Below the pieces are notes generated by a model, which was not told the origin of the DNA, did no database searches, and was given only the letters and a program-made list of their open reading frames with translations. Made by a program: the position numbers and the translations under genes. From contig NZ_PCOU01000016.1 of NCBI RefSeq assembly GCF_002979455.1, forward strand, positions 1-64,000: a DNA stretch of 64,000 nucleotides, given 5' to 3'. The stretch's first letter is position 1; each line of letters begins with the position of its first letter. Shown here one piece after another: positions 26,501 to 35,397 of the stretch. The stretch comes from Chryseobacterium sp. MYb7. Its GTDB lineage: Bacteria > Bacteroidota > Bacteroidia > Flavobacteriales > Weeksellaceae.

Positions 26501-28541
26501 TGAAAGCAACAGCCCAAGCAGTCCTTTAAATATTTCGTTGAAAGATTTTAAAATCGAAACCATTACAGAATTGATTAAAAAAGATACTGTTTTGGCAAGA
26601 GGAACTATCAACGGGACAGCACAGCTTCGGGATGTAACGAAAAAAATGACTTTCAATTCTGATCTGAATATTTCAGATTTAATTGTGTATGGAAGTCCTG
26701 TCGGAAATCTTGCGGTAAAAGTAAATAATGCTTCACCGAATGTTTTAAATGCATATATTGCGCTTTCCGGAAATAACAATGACGTAAAAATCCTTGGTGA
26801 TTATAATACTTCTTCAAGTACTTTTGATCTGAATATGGCCATCAACCAGCTTCAGATGAAGAGTATTCAAGGGTTCTCCATGAATGCCATTACCAATACG
26901 GAAGGCTATCTTTCAGGAAATTTAAAAATCACAGGAACTGCTGACAAACCCAATATTTTAGGAAAAGTAAAATTCAATGATGCAGGCTTAGAAATAGCAA
27001 AAACAGGAAGTGACTTCAGACACCTGAGTGATGAAATAGATTTTACCAGCCGTGGAATTGAGTTTGATAAATTCAAGATCAAAGACAAAGACGGAAATGC
27101 TTTGGTTGTAAACGGACAGGTTCTTACTCAAACTTACAGAGATTTTGCCTTTAATCTGAATGTAAATGCTAAAGATTTTAAAGTTGTCAATTCAGAAAAA
27201 TCAAACGATGCGATGATGTATGGTGTTTTGGCCATTGATGCCGGACTTCATATCCGAGGAAACCTTGATCTTCCTAAAGTAGACGGAAAACTCAATGTGG
27301 CAGACAACACGGACTTTACCTTTGTTCTTCCTCAATCTTCTCCATCTTTACAGGAAAGAGACGGTATTGTAGAGTTTATAGATCAGGATCAGGTAGTTTT
27401 AAATAAAACGATCAAAACAGATTCTCTCGACTCCAAAAGCCGTATCAAAGGAATGGATGTAAGTGTGAATATTGAAGTCAGCAAAGAAGCCAAACTCTCT
27501 ATTATTATTGATAAAGTAAATGGTGATTTTGTAAAACTTCAGGGAGAAGCTGAGCTGACAGGTGGAATTGACCCTTCCGGAAAAATGACACTAGTAGGAG
27601 TTTATGAAGTGGAAAAAGGAAGCTATGACCTTTCTGTGAGCTTGCTTAAACGTAAATTTGATATTCAGAAAGGCAGCACGATTACATGGACAGGTGAGCC
27701 TACTATAGCTCAAATGAATATTACGGCTGTATATAAAACAGAAGCTCCGCCTATTGATCTTTTAGAGCAGCAACTCAGCGGAAAAGCAGCTTCACTGATG
27801 AATCAGTATAAACAAAAAATTCCTTTTAATACTTTATTAAAAATGAAAGGAGAACTGTTGAAACCTCAGCTCTCTTTTGACATTACGACTGATGAAAAGA
27901 ATAATTCCGTTGCTTCAACAGTAACTGAGGATGTGAATGCGAAACTCGCCCAGCTCAGAACTCAGGAATCAGAAATGAACAAACAGGTATTTGCTTTACT
28001 TCTTCTGAACCGTTTCATCGGAGAAAATCCATTTGAAAGCGGTGCAGGAATGTCTGCAGAAACCATGGCAAGACAGAGTGTGAGTAAAATTCTTTCCCAA
28101 CAGTTAAATAATCTTGCCTCCGGACTGATTAAAGGAGTAGATCTTAATTTTGGTCTGGATTCTACGGAAGATTATTCCAGCGGAGAGAAAAATACAAGAA
28201 CCGACCTGAATGTAGACATCAGTAAAAAATTACTGAATGACCGTCTGAAAGTAACGGTAGGAAGTAACTTCGGATTGGAAGGTCAGGCACGTCAGAACGA
28301 AAATATGACCAATATTGCAGGGAATGTTTCTGTGGATTACAGCCTTTCCAAAGACGGAAGATACATGCTGCGTGCTTATCGTAAGGATGAATATCAGGTG
28401 GCTCTTCAGGGGCAGATTATAGAGACCGGAGTCGGGTTCATTATTACATTGGATTATGACAAATTCCGTGAGATCTTCCAGAAATCTAAGGAGAAAAAGC
28501 AAAAAAAGAATCAAAATAACCAAGTGGTAGAATTTAAATAA
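23514..28541 (+). CDS. tamB: TamB-like translocation and assembly module protein
   Basis: This protein of about 1675 residues has one N-terminal membrane helix (about 12-36) and a very long periplasmic region of beta-rich repeats, with an early AsmA-like segment. It ends in a TamB C-terminal (DUF490) domain from about residue 1280, including KLSIIIDKVNGDFVKLQGEA and VGVYEVEKGSYDLSVSLLKR. TamB-type proteins span the periplasm and are thought to move phospholipids or help outer-membrane protein assembly with a TamA/TamL partner. That partner is encoded by the next gene, whose start overlaps the tamB stop by one base. There is no ATG near the 5' end. TTG 23514 is preferred over TTG 23493, which overlaps the -7 box. 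Confidence 0.9.
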   Translation: MKLKINTTKLLRRIAITFISILVLLTLLILSLRLPAVQNFIKDKLIVYLEKKIKTPVSLERVYIGFPNSLVMENLYLKGQDVDTLLAVKKLDVGLHMLKLLNSTADITSVNMEGARANVVRKPDGKFNFDYILDAFASTDKEESPSKPFIISLDKINLKDVGVTFNDQQSKNDIQLYFKSFDTRVKTFDLSKNNYAVNDINLDGLKLKLKQGLVEEVAKKVEKKVDSLNEKKPMNIGLRGIKLTHFDIDYGDENTKTFAKVIFKELSTKVNKLDLENNAFNVANVFLSGADINANLYLPAQNANPKATKEPEVSKASDQDKAMKLLLGKLVLNDVKVNYNNTAIAPTKQGMDFNHLQFSKMNVEVRSFKMENNTFAGTVNTAEIKEGRGLDIQKFNTDFVYAEKEAYLKDLYLQTPKTILRDEVILNYNSIDQLTSNLGAVKISANIKDSKIGFSDILNLVPTLKNTVPFNKYPNAILNVNANVKGSVNDLLIQDLKVSGLDQLRVMASGKIKNAMNPDQLYYDLRIGEFSSSAKTIFNLVPKNTIPSNISLPSHFSIKGNAKGTTKVVNTDLNLYSTLGNAAVIAQVDMRKKNHELYDVKANLQGIQVGKIIQNKDIGPITAQIAAKGESFDFKNANADLKGHVASAFYKGYRYQNMNLTGKINKGAYHVILDSKDPNASLQLTASGVYDEKNPTVKVNGEVIKLDVNKLGFYEKPMIIAGKIDGDFTSLDPNNLNGYLNLKDFAFSDTKEVYPVQEVNLKASSTTDSTQIIFNSQIADVELKGKYKLTQIFGALTKTLNQYYQFQKPDNKQKIDPGQHFTFTAKIKNDDLIRKFVPDLKDFETINLVGNYDADSQKIEIDGQIPRLLYGENTIEKGALKVTNENQALQYSLNVAALKSSSFSLNKINIDGDVADNTIRYNVTTKDEKDATQFLIAGNAKSLNDITEISLNPNGLKLNYTDWNVAENNKIQISNKGILADNFILSNGNSQIAVQSESNSPSSPLNISLKDFKIETITELIKKDTVLARGTINGTAQLRDVTKKMTFNSDLNISDLIVYGSPVGNLAVKVNNASPNVLNAYIALSGNNNDVKILGDYNTSSSTFDLNMAINQLQMKSIQGFSMNAITNTEGYLSGNLKITGTADKPNILGKVKFNDAGLEIAKTGSDFRHLSDEIDFTSRGIEFDKFKIKDKDGNALVVNGQVLTQTYRDFAFNLNVNAKDFKVVNSEKSNDAMMYGVLAIDAGLHIRGNLDLPKVDGKLNVADNTDFTFVLPQSSPSLQERDGIVEFIDQDQVVLNKTIKTDSLDSKSRIKGMDVSVNIEVSKEAKLSIIIDKVNGDFVKLQGEAELTGGIDPSGKMTLVGVYEVEKGSYDLSVSLLKRKFDIQKGSTITWTGEPTIAQMNITAVYKTEAPPIDLLEQQLSGKAASLMNQYKQKIPFNTLLKMKGELLKPQLSFDITTDEKNNSVASTVTEDVNAKLAQLRTQESEMNKQVFALLLLNRFIGENPFESGAGMSAETMARQSVSKILSQQLNNLASGLIKGVDLNFGLDSTEDYSSGEKNTRTDLNVDISKKLLNDRLKVTVGSNFGLEGQARQNENMTNIAGNVSVDYSLSKDGRYMLRAYRKDEYQVALQGQIIETGVGFIITLDYDKFREIFQKSKEKKQKKNQNNQVVEFK

Positions 28542-30868
28542 TGAGTAATAAGTTCCATATATATTGTAAGTATCTGTTGGTTTCCGGGATGGCATCCACA
28601 GTAGTCTCGTGCAGCAACACAAGGTTTTTGAAAGAAGGGCAAATGCTGTATACAGGAGCCAAAGTAAAGATTGAAAACGATACGATTTCCAAAAAAGAAA
28701 AAAAAGATCTTCAGGCCGCACTGGAAGCTAATCTCACCCCAAAACCCAATTCTACATTTTTGGGAATGCGTCCCAAGCTGTATTTTTATAATATTGCCAA
28801 GGAACCGAAAAAGGATAAAGGTTTTAATTATTGGCTTAAATATAAAATAGGTGAAAAGCCTGTACTGTTGGGAGATGTAGACCGTGAATTCAATAAAGAC
28901 ATCATTGTTAATTACTCTGAAAACAAAGGCTATTTCAATGCAAAAGCTTCTTATGATACAGTTTCCAAGAACAAAAAGGCTCAGGTTATTTATACGGTAA
29001 GACCGGGTTCCAGATATCTGATTGACGGGGTAAAATTTCAGAAGGATTCTACATTGGTAAACCAGGAAATCCAGGGTTTAACAAAAAGAACGTTTCTTAA
29101 AAACGGTAAACCATTTGATCTGGATGTCATCAAAGCAGAAAGAGAAAGAATTGATAATGGTTTAAAAGAAAGAGGTTTTTATTATTTCCATCCTGATAAT
29201 ATCATCGTACAGGCAGACAGTACTGTAAGCAAAAATCATAAGGTTGAACTTAACGTAAAACTGAAAGACAATACGCCTGATTTAGCAACCCAACAATTCA
29301 GTATTAATAATGTTATTGTATTTCCCAATTACAACATTCAGGATGTAAAAGAGGGGAAATACAGCATTCCGATGAATAAAGATTCTCTTTCCAAATATGC
29401 TTTTGATGATATTTACGTCATTGATCCTCAACATAAATTCAAACCGAAAATTTTTGACAGGGCGCTGTATTTCAAAAAAGGAGATCTTTATAACCGCTCC
29501 AATCATAATCTTACGCTAAACCGTTTGATCAGTCTCGGTGTCTTTAAATTTGTGAAAAATGAGTTCGTGGTTTCAGATTCATTAAGTCATAAATTTGATG
29601 CCTATTATTTATTAACAACAAGACAAATCCAGTCACTTCGTCTGGAAGCTTTAGGAAGAACAAACTCTGCGAATTATGCAGGTAGTGAACTCAACCTGAA
29701 CTGGACCCACCGAAATTTCTTCAGAGGGGCAGAGCAATTCAAGGCAGCCATCTTCGGAGCTTTTGATTTCCAGATGGGAGGTGCTCAGGATGCCAATAAT
29801 ATTTTCCGTGCAGGAGCGAATGCACAGCTTTCAATCCCAAGAATTGTAGCTCCATTCCGTTTTCATTCTTCCAGTGAATTTGTTCCGAGAACGAATATTA
29901 CATTAGGCTATGAATTCCAAAACAGGACGAAATACTATACTCTAAATAATTTTACCGGTTCATTCGGATATCTGTGGAAAGAAAATGCAAGAAAAGAACA
30001 TGAGCTAAAGGTAATTGATATTACATTGGTCTCTCCTGCAAATGTTACTGATGAATACAGAAAAATATCTGCTGACAATCCTGCAATGCAGAGAATTGTA
30101 GATAAACAATTAATTTTTGGACCAACCTATTCTTACACCTACACCAACACAATGCTTCCAAAGACCAATACCGTTTATTATAAAGGTACGCTTGATCTGG
30201 CAGGAAATATTACAGGGCTGGCTACAGGAGCTGATGTAAAGAAGGATAAGGAAAAGAAAATATTTGGAATTCCTTTCAGCCAGTATGTAAAGATTGAAAA
30301 CGATTTCAGATTCTATCATAAGTTCACTGAAAAATCTTCACTGGCTACGAGATTTATTGGAGGAATTGCTTATCCATACGGAAACTCAGAATTTATTCCT
30401 TTCTCCAAGCAGTTTTTCTCAGGAGGTAGCAACAGTATCAGAGCATTCCGTGCAAGAACATTAGGCCCCGGAAGTTTTGACCCGAGAACTATTAAACAGG
30501 GAGCCTATTTTGATCAGTCCGGAGATATTAAACTTGAATTAAATGCGGAATACCGCGCCAATCTTTATAAATTTTTAAATGCTGCCGTTTTTGTAGATGC
30601 CGGAAATATCTGGCTGCTTCACGATGATGATAAAAGACCAGGCGCTAAGTTTTCGAAAGACTTTCTAAATGAAATTGCGGTGGGAGCCGGAGTAGGTCTG
30701 AGACTGGATTTTTCTATCCTGATTCTAAGACTGGATCTTGCGATGCCACTGAGAGTTCCTTACTATCAGAAAGGAGACAGATGGGCTTTCGATAAAATCA
30801 ATTTCGGAGACTCAAGCTGGAGAAAAGATAATCTTGTTTTAAATATTGCCATCGGATATCCATTTTAA
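28541..30868 (+). CDS. tamL: TamL: lipoprotein BamA/TamA-family outer-membrane protein
   Basis: This 775-residue outer-membrane protein has a lipobox (STVVSC, Cys 24). Lipidation is a feature of the Bacteroidota TamL variant and is not found in proteobacterial TamA. POTRA-like repeats cover roughly residues 30-350 (for example GSRYLIDGVKF, IDNGLKERGFYYFHPDN). An Omp85 16-strand barrel follows to the C-terminal Phe, with the family features GGSNSIRAFRARTLGPGSF and VGAGVGLRLDFSILI. It should act with the TamB protein encoded immediately upstream in surface or outer-membrane assembly. Confidence 0.92.
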   Translation: MSNKFHIYCKYLLVSGMASTVVSCSNTRFLKEGQMLYTGAKVKIENDTISKKEKKDLQAALEANLTPKPNSTFLGMRPKLYFYNIAKEPKKDKGFNYWLKYKIGEKPVLLGDVDREFNKDIIVNYSENKGYFNAKASYDTVSKNKKAQVIYTVRPGSRYLIDGVKFQKDSTLVNQEIQGLTKRTFLKNGKPFDLDVIKAERERIDNGLKERGFYYFHPDNIIVQADSTVSKNHKVELNVKLKDNTPDLATQQFSINNVIVFPNYNIQDVKEGKYSIPMNKDSLSKYAFDDIYVIDPQHKFKPKIFDRALYFKKGDLYNRSNHNLTLNRLISLGVFKFVKNEFVVSDSLSHKFDAYYLLTTRQIQSLRLEALGRTNSANYAGSELNLNWTHRNFFRGAEQFKAAIFGAFDFQMGGAQDANNIFRAGANAQLSIPRIVAPFRFHSSSEFVPRTNITLGYEFQNRTKYYTLNNFTGSFGYLWKENARKEHELKVIDITLVSPANVTDEYRKISADNPAMQRIVDKQLIFGPTYSYTYTNTMLPKTNTVYYKGTLDLAGNITGLATGADVKKDKEKKIFGIPFSQYVKIENDFRFYHKFTEKSSLATRFIGGIAYPYGNSEFIPFSKQFFSGGSNSIRAFRARTLGPGSFDPRTIKQGAYFDQSGDIKLELNAEYRANLYKFLNAAVFVDAGNIWLLHDDDKRPGAKFSKDFLNEIAVGAGVGLRLDFSILILRLDLAMPLRVPYYQKGDRWAFDKINFGDSSWRKDNLVLNIAIGYPF

Positions 30869-30869
30869 T

Positions 30870-31817
30870 ATGATCAATACTGTTAAATTTTTCTGGGAAG
30901 TTCTGAAAGACACGTTTACGGAATGGAACAATTCTTCTGCATCAAAAGATTCAGCAAGTCTTGCATATTATGCCATCTTTTCTATCCCGGGATTATTGAT
31001 CATTATTATCTGGGTACTTGGAAATTTCTTTGGTGAAGAAGCTATCCGTGGTCAGATCAGCACACAAATCAGCGGTATTATGGGACCGGATGTGGCTAAA
31101 AGTATCGAAGGGATGCTCGCCGGTGCCTTGATTGACAAAAAGAATATTTTTATGAAAGCTGTAGGAGTCGGATCATTGGTTTTTGGTTCTACTACTCTTT
31201 TCTTTCAACTACAGCATACATTAAATACACTTTGGGAAGTAGAAGCTGCTCCCAAAAAGGCACTGGTCAAGTTCTTATTAGACAGAGCCAATTCTTTGGG
31301 AATGATTCTTATCCTGGGATTTCTTCTGATGATCACCATGGTTTTATCTTCCTTAATCAGCCTTTTTAATACTATTATCACTCAATATTTTGGTTTTGAA
31401 ACCTATATGCTGGTAGAAACGGTAAATTTTGCTGTTGGTTTTGGTCTTGTGATACTTTTATTTGCTTTAATGTTTAAAGTTCTCCCTGATGTTTTGGTCA
31501 GCTGGAAACCGGTATGGAAAGGAGCATTTCTGACTACTGTTTTATTCACCCTTGGAAAGTTTTTATTAAGTCTTTATTTTAACCAGATAAAACCTACTTC
31601 AGCCTTTGGTGCTGCCGGAACAGTTATTCTGATTATGATGTGGATTAATTATTCCTGCATGCTGATATTCTTCGGTGCGGAATTTACCAAGGTTTACACT
31701 TACAAAAAAGGATATAAAGTAGTTCTTTCCAAACATGCACGATGGACTCCTGCGAAGTTGTATGCGGATAGTTTGAAGCAGATGAATGGTGAAAGTAATA
31801 CTAATGATAAAACGTAG
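30870..31817 (+). CDS. YihY/BrkB-family membrane protein
   Basis: This 315-residue inner-membrane protein has about six helices and the YihY/virulence-factor BrkB pattern (SLAYYAIFSIPGLLIII near the start, then TSAFGAAGTVILIMMWINYS and the polar FFGAEFTKVY). The ATG at 30870 starts 1 bp after the tamL stop; a longer in-frame start at 30846 would overlap tamL and is less likely. Despite old RNase BN and serum-resistance claims, the family has no settled function. Close linkage with tamB-tamL suggests an envelope or lipid-transport role (inferred). Confidence 0.88.
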   Translation: MINTVKFFWEVLKDTFTEWNNSSASKDSASLAYYAIFSIPGLLIIIIWVLGNFFGEEAIRGQISTQISGIMGPDVAKSIEGMLAGALIDKKNIFMKAVGVGSLVFGSTTLFFQLQHTLNTLWEVEAAPKKALVKFLLDRANSLGMILILGFLLMITMVLSSLISLFNTIITQYFGFETYMLVETVNFAVGFGLVILLFALMFKVLPDVLVSWKPVWKGAFLTTVLFTLGKFLLSLYFNQIKPTSAFGAAGTVILIMMWINYSCMLIFFGAEFTKVYTYKKGYKVVLSKHARWTPAKLYADSLKQMNGESNTNDKT

Positions 31818-32038
31818 ATTCGGGTTGCGAGTTGCAAGATTATTTTACGAACCTGTTTAATCTTTTATTTTTAAAACATTAAGATTGTATTAAGGCGTTA
31901 AGAGTATTAAGATAAGCTTCGCTTTAAGCTTAAAAATCAGAATGATTCATCTTAACTATACTTTATTTCTTAACTCATTCTTAATGGGTTCAATATATTC
32001 AACATTTTTTAAGTCTAAACAACTCCTATATACAAAAA

Positions 32039-32071
32039 AGCCTCCTGAATTTTTCAGGAGGCCTTTTATTT
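32039..32071. terminator. Bidirectional terminator between the BrkB-family gene and argS
   Basis: A stem of about nine base pairs (32040-32048 with 32054-32062) has T-rich tails on both strands. It lies between convergent genes. The stretch 31818-32038 is AT-rich with several TTAAG repeats and no gene. Confidence 0.85.
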
Positions 32072-33829
32072 TTACATTCTGTTTACCGTTCCGATTCCCA
32101 GCAATTCTAACGATTTTTTGATCGTCTTTGCTGTGATATCTGAAATATTCAAACGGAATTGTTTTACGTTTTCATCTTCCTGATTCAGAATTGGGTTATT
32201 CTGATAGAAAGAGTTGTAAGCCTTCACAAGATCATACACATAGTTGGCTACTAAAGCCGGACTTAAGCTTTCAGCTGATTTCGCTACTGTAGTTTTGAAG
32301 TTGGTCAACTGCATAATCAATTCTTTTTCAGATTGATTTAATTCAATATCAGCAGTTTCCGTCTGCAAACTACCTGCTTTAGACAATAATGATTGAATAC
32401 GTGCATAAGTATATTGAATGAATGGACCTGTATTTCCGTTGAAATCAATACTTTCTGCAGGATTGAAAAGCATTTTTTTCTTAGGATCTACTTTCAGCAT
32501 GAAATATTTCAATGCTCCCAGTCCTACCGTTTCATAAGATGCTTCTTTATCTTCTTCTGAAAGGCTTTCTAATTTTCCTAATTCCTGAGCTTTAGATTTT
32601 GCCGTTTCATACATTTCCTGCATCAGGTCATCTGCATCTACCACAGTTCCTTCGCGGGATTTCATTTTACCTTCAGGAAGCTCTACCATTCCGTAAGAAA
32701 GGTGGAACAACTGATCCGCCCATTCATATCCTAATTTTTTCAGGATTTTAAACAAAACCTGGAAGTGATAATCCTGTTCGTTTCCTACTGTATAGATCAG
32801 TTTTTGGATATTATTTTGTTTAAAACGTTCAACTGCTGTCCCAAGATCCTGTGTCATATAAACAGATGTACCGTCTGAACGTAGTAAAAGCTTCTGATCT
32901 AGCCCTTCATCTGTAAGATCACACCAAACAGAACCGTCTTCTTTTTGATACAATACACCTTTGTCTAATCCAGCCTGAATAAGATCTTTTCCTAAAATAT
33001 AAGTATTGCTTTCATATTGAACCTGGTCAAAATCAACACCTAATCTTTTATAGGTTTCATTGAATCCTTTGTAAACCCATGAGTTCATTTCTGCCCAAAG
33101 CGCTCTTACTGCCTCATCTCCATTTTCCCAATCTAAAAGCATTTTCTGAGCTTCTTTCATTACAGAAGCCTCTTTTTTAGCCTGCTCTTCTCCTACACCT
33201 TGCTCTACAAGTTCTGAAATTTCTTTTTTATAATTTTTGTCAAATTCTACATAATAGTTTCCAACAAATTTATCTCCTTTCGTATTCGTAGTTTCAGGAG
33301 TTTCTCCGTTCCCGAATTTCTCCCAAGCCAGCATAGATTTACATATATGAATACCTCTGTCATTGATGATCTGAGTTTTGATCACGTCATATCCGGCTTC
33401 TTTTAAAATCTGAGCTACCGAAAATCCTAATAAATTATTTCTGATGTGCCCTAAGTGTAAAGGTTTATTCGTATTAGGTGAAGAATATTCTACCATTACT
33501 GTAGCATTTTTCTTTTCTATAGTAGAGAAATTCTTAGTGACTGATCTGAAGTTGTCTACAAACAGTTGGTTTTTCACCTTAACATTAAGAAAACCTTTAA
33601 CTACGTTAAAGCTTTCGAAAAGATCTGTTTCTGTCAAAGCTTCACCTAATTCAACCCCGATGCTCTCAGGATTTTTTTTCAGTTGTTTTACCAACGGAAA
33701 AGTGACAATGGTAAAATCACCCTCAAATTCCGTTTTATTTTCCTGAACTTCCAGCTTGATGTCTTTTAACTGATATACATTTAAAATGACTTCCGAAAGC
33801 TTTTGTTCTATAATATCTTTAATATTCAT
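32072..33829 (-). CDS. argS: Arginyl-tRNA synthetase
   Basis: This 585-residue class I synthetase charges tRNA-Arg with arginine. It shows an N-terminal additional domain (about 1-110), the HIGH motif as HLGH (125-128) within SSPNTNKPLHLGHIRNNLLG, and a KMSK-type loop as GKMKSREGT (387-395). A DALR anticodon-binding domain covers about 460-585 and ends in the typical GIGTVNRM. The length is normal for the family. A TAnnTTTG promoter lies 74 bp upstream, directly after the terminator of the neighbouring susD. Confidence 0.97.
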   Translation of the reverse strand: MNIKDIIEQKLSEVILNVYQLKDIKLEVQENKTEFEGDFTIVTFPLVKQLKKNPESIGVELGEALTETDLFESFNVVKGFLNVKVKNQLFVDNFRSVTKNFSTIEKKNATVMVEYSSPNTNKPLHLGHIRNNLLGFSVAQILKEAGYDVIKTQIINDRGIHICKSMLAWEKFGNGETPETTNTKGDKFVGNYYVEFDKNYKKEISELVEQGVGEEQAKKEASVMKEAQKMLLDWENGDEAVRALWAEMNSWVYKGFNETYKRLGVDFDQVQYESNTYILGKDLIQAGLDKGVLYQKEDGSVWCDLTDEGLDQKLLLRSDGTSVYMTQDLGTAVERFKQNNIQKLIYTVGNEQDYHFQVLFKILKKLGYEWADQLFHLSYGMVELPEGKMKSREGTVVDADDLMQEMYETAKSKAQELGKLESLSEEDKEASYETVGLGALKYFMLKVDPKKKMLFNPAESIDFNGNTGPFIQYTYARIQSLLSKAGSLQTETADIELNQSEKELIMQLTNFKTTVAKSAESLSPALVANYVYDLVKAYNSFYQNNPILNQEDENVKQFRLNISDITAKTIKKSLELLGIGTVNRM

Positions 33830-33902
33830 TTTTCTAAATTCTCTTTTTAATGCTTACAGCTGAAACATTTTCACAGTATGTTTCCGCCTACAATCTGAGC
33901 TA

Positions 33903-33910
33903 CAAATATA
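33903..33910 (-). promoter_or_regulatory. -7 box of the argS promoter
   Basis: On the minus strand this reads TATATTTG, a full match to TAnnTTTG, about 74 bp before the argS start. Confidence 0.55.
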
Positions 33911-33920
33911 CGGAAATAAA

Positions 33921-33942
33921 AAAACCGCCCGAAGGCGGTTTA
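33921..33942 (-). terminator. Terminator of the first SusC-SusD operon
   Basis: AACCGCC and GGCGGTT pair around a TTCG tetraloop on the minus strand, followed by seven T residues. A near-identical hairpin follows two of the other three Sus operons. Confidence 0.9.
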
Positions 33943-33965
33943 TATATAGTATAAAAACTTTTTTG

Positions 33966-35387
33966 TTAGTTTTTATCCCAGAAAAGTTTGGTTGTTGCTT
34001 TATCTCCGCCAATTTTATCACCAGCTGCTTTAACATTAGCTCCATTTAGCACATATTCCTGATCCGAATACGGCATTCTGTAAGGTACAGAAGATAAATT
34101 CGACTTGGGAGGATTCACTAAGATTGGATAATCTAGGCGTCTGGTAAAATTCCAACTGGCAAATCCTTTATTGAACATTGCAATCCATGCCTGTACGCCG
34201 ATAGATTGTTTCCAGTTTGCAGCATTATAAGGATTTAAAGATAAGTAAGTTGTAGTATTTGCTGTGCTTACTCCATTTTCCCTCATAGATTCTGTTACAG
34301 CCATTATATAAAGAGTTGCTGCTGTTCCACCTGCAACATATCCTCTTGCAGCAGCCTCGGCTTTTAAAAATGCAACTTCGGCATAACTTAATAAATTTGA
34401 TGCTTTAGTAGCACTTCTAAAGTAAGAACTCAATTGTGAATAATTGGTATAAGGATCGTTGATCTCTCCAAAAACACCTCCTTTATAAACACCTCCAACT
34501 TTTGTAAACCACACATCCATTCTTGGATCTGAAAGAGTGCTCATTGTTGTAACAGTAAGTTCACTAGGTAAAAAATCATTCCTACCAGAAGCTACCAGAT
34601 TATCGAAAACAGGGCTGGAAAAAGTATTCCCGTCATAATTAAATTTATAAGCTTCATCATCAGACGAAATAACACCATCAGCTATTGCTGACTCAACAGT
34701 AGTTTTTGACAATGCCGGATCAGTATCTGCTAAATTCATTCCTAATCTTAGTTTAATAGAATTAGCAAATTTTTTCCATTTTGTCATATTACCTGCATAT
34801 ACCAAGTCATTATATCCGCTAGCAGAAGGCTTTATAGTAGCAGTAACTGCATCAATTCTCTTAATTAAATCAAGATAAATTACTTTAGCATCATCATATT
34901 TAGGTGTTAAGGCCTCATCAGATTTAAAACTTTCAGAATAAGGAATATCACCAAAAGTATCTACTAAGTTTTCCCAAATAAAAATTTCTTCAATCTCTAA
35001 AGTTGCCAGTTTATTTGTACGAACATCATCAGTCTCTACCTCATGTTTTAGATTGTCTTTTGCTTGCTTAATGTTATTTAAACTATAAACATACATTCTA
35101 TTGAAATGATTACGAGGCTGAGTACGTGTAACCAAATTATATTGAGTCTCATCAGGATATTGAGTCTCTGACATTTGCTGTGTGAAAAATCTGTAATTGT
35201 TAAAATTCACACTGGGATTATCTATATAATAAGACGACTGATATAAAGCTGTAGCTAATAAATTTTCAGATGGAAGGATTGCCGGATGTTTAGGATCATC
35301 ATTAAGAGATGTTAAATCACTTTGGCATGAGCTTACCCCCAATCCAATACATACAGACATCAAACTAATTTTTATAATATTTTTCAT
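33966..35387 (-). CDS. SusD/RagB-family outer-membrane lipoprotein (pair 1)
   Basis: This 473-residue surface lipoprotein has lipobox GVSSC (Cys about 21), followed by SLNDDPKHPAILPSENLL, a start typical of the SusD-like_2 group. It is a substrate-binding lid for the TonB-dependent transporter encoded just upstream (10 bp between the genes). Helical TPR-like segments make up the body (for example LATLEIEEIFIWENLVDTFG), and NAANWKQSIGVQAWIAMFNK near the C-terminus is shared with the third SusD of this block. The ligand is unknown, as no glycan- or peptide-degrading enzyme is encoded nearby. Confidence 0.92.
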   Translation of the reverse strand: MKNIIKISLMSVCIGLGVSSCQSDLTSLNDDPKHPAILPSENLLATALYQSSYYIDNPSVNFNNYRFFTQQMSETQYPDETQYNLVTRTQPRNHFNRMYVYSLNNIKQAKDNLKHEVETDDVRTNKLATLEIEEIFIWENLVDTFGDIPYSESFKSDEALTPKYDDAKVIYLDLIKRIDAVTATIKPSASGYNDLVYAGNMTKWKKFANSIKLRLGMNLADTDPALSKTTVESAIADGVISSDDEAYKFNYDGNTFSSPVFDNLVASGRNDFLPSELTVTTMSTLSDPRMDVWFTKVGGVYKGGVFGEINDPYTNYSQLSSYFRSATKASNLLSYAEVAFLKAEAAARGYVAGGTAATLYIMAVTESMRENGVSTANTTTYLSLNPYNAANWKQSIGVQAWIAMFNKGFASWNFTRRLDYPILVNPPKSNLSSVPYRMPYSDQEYVLNGANVKAAGDKIGGDKATTKLFWDKN

Positions 35388-35397
35388 TTTTAATAAT

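Noticed and set aside
33854-34045. Short minus-strand frame overlapping the end of susD pair 1
   Set aside because: It crosses the susD terminator and the argS promoter and is in another frame of supported features.
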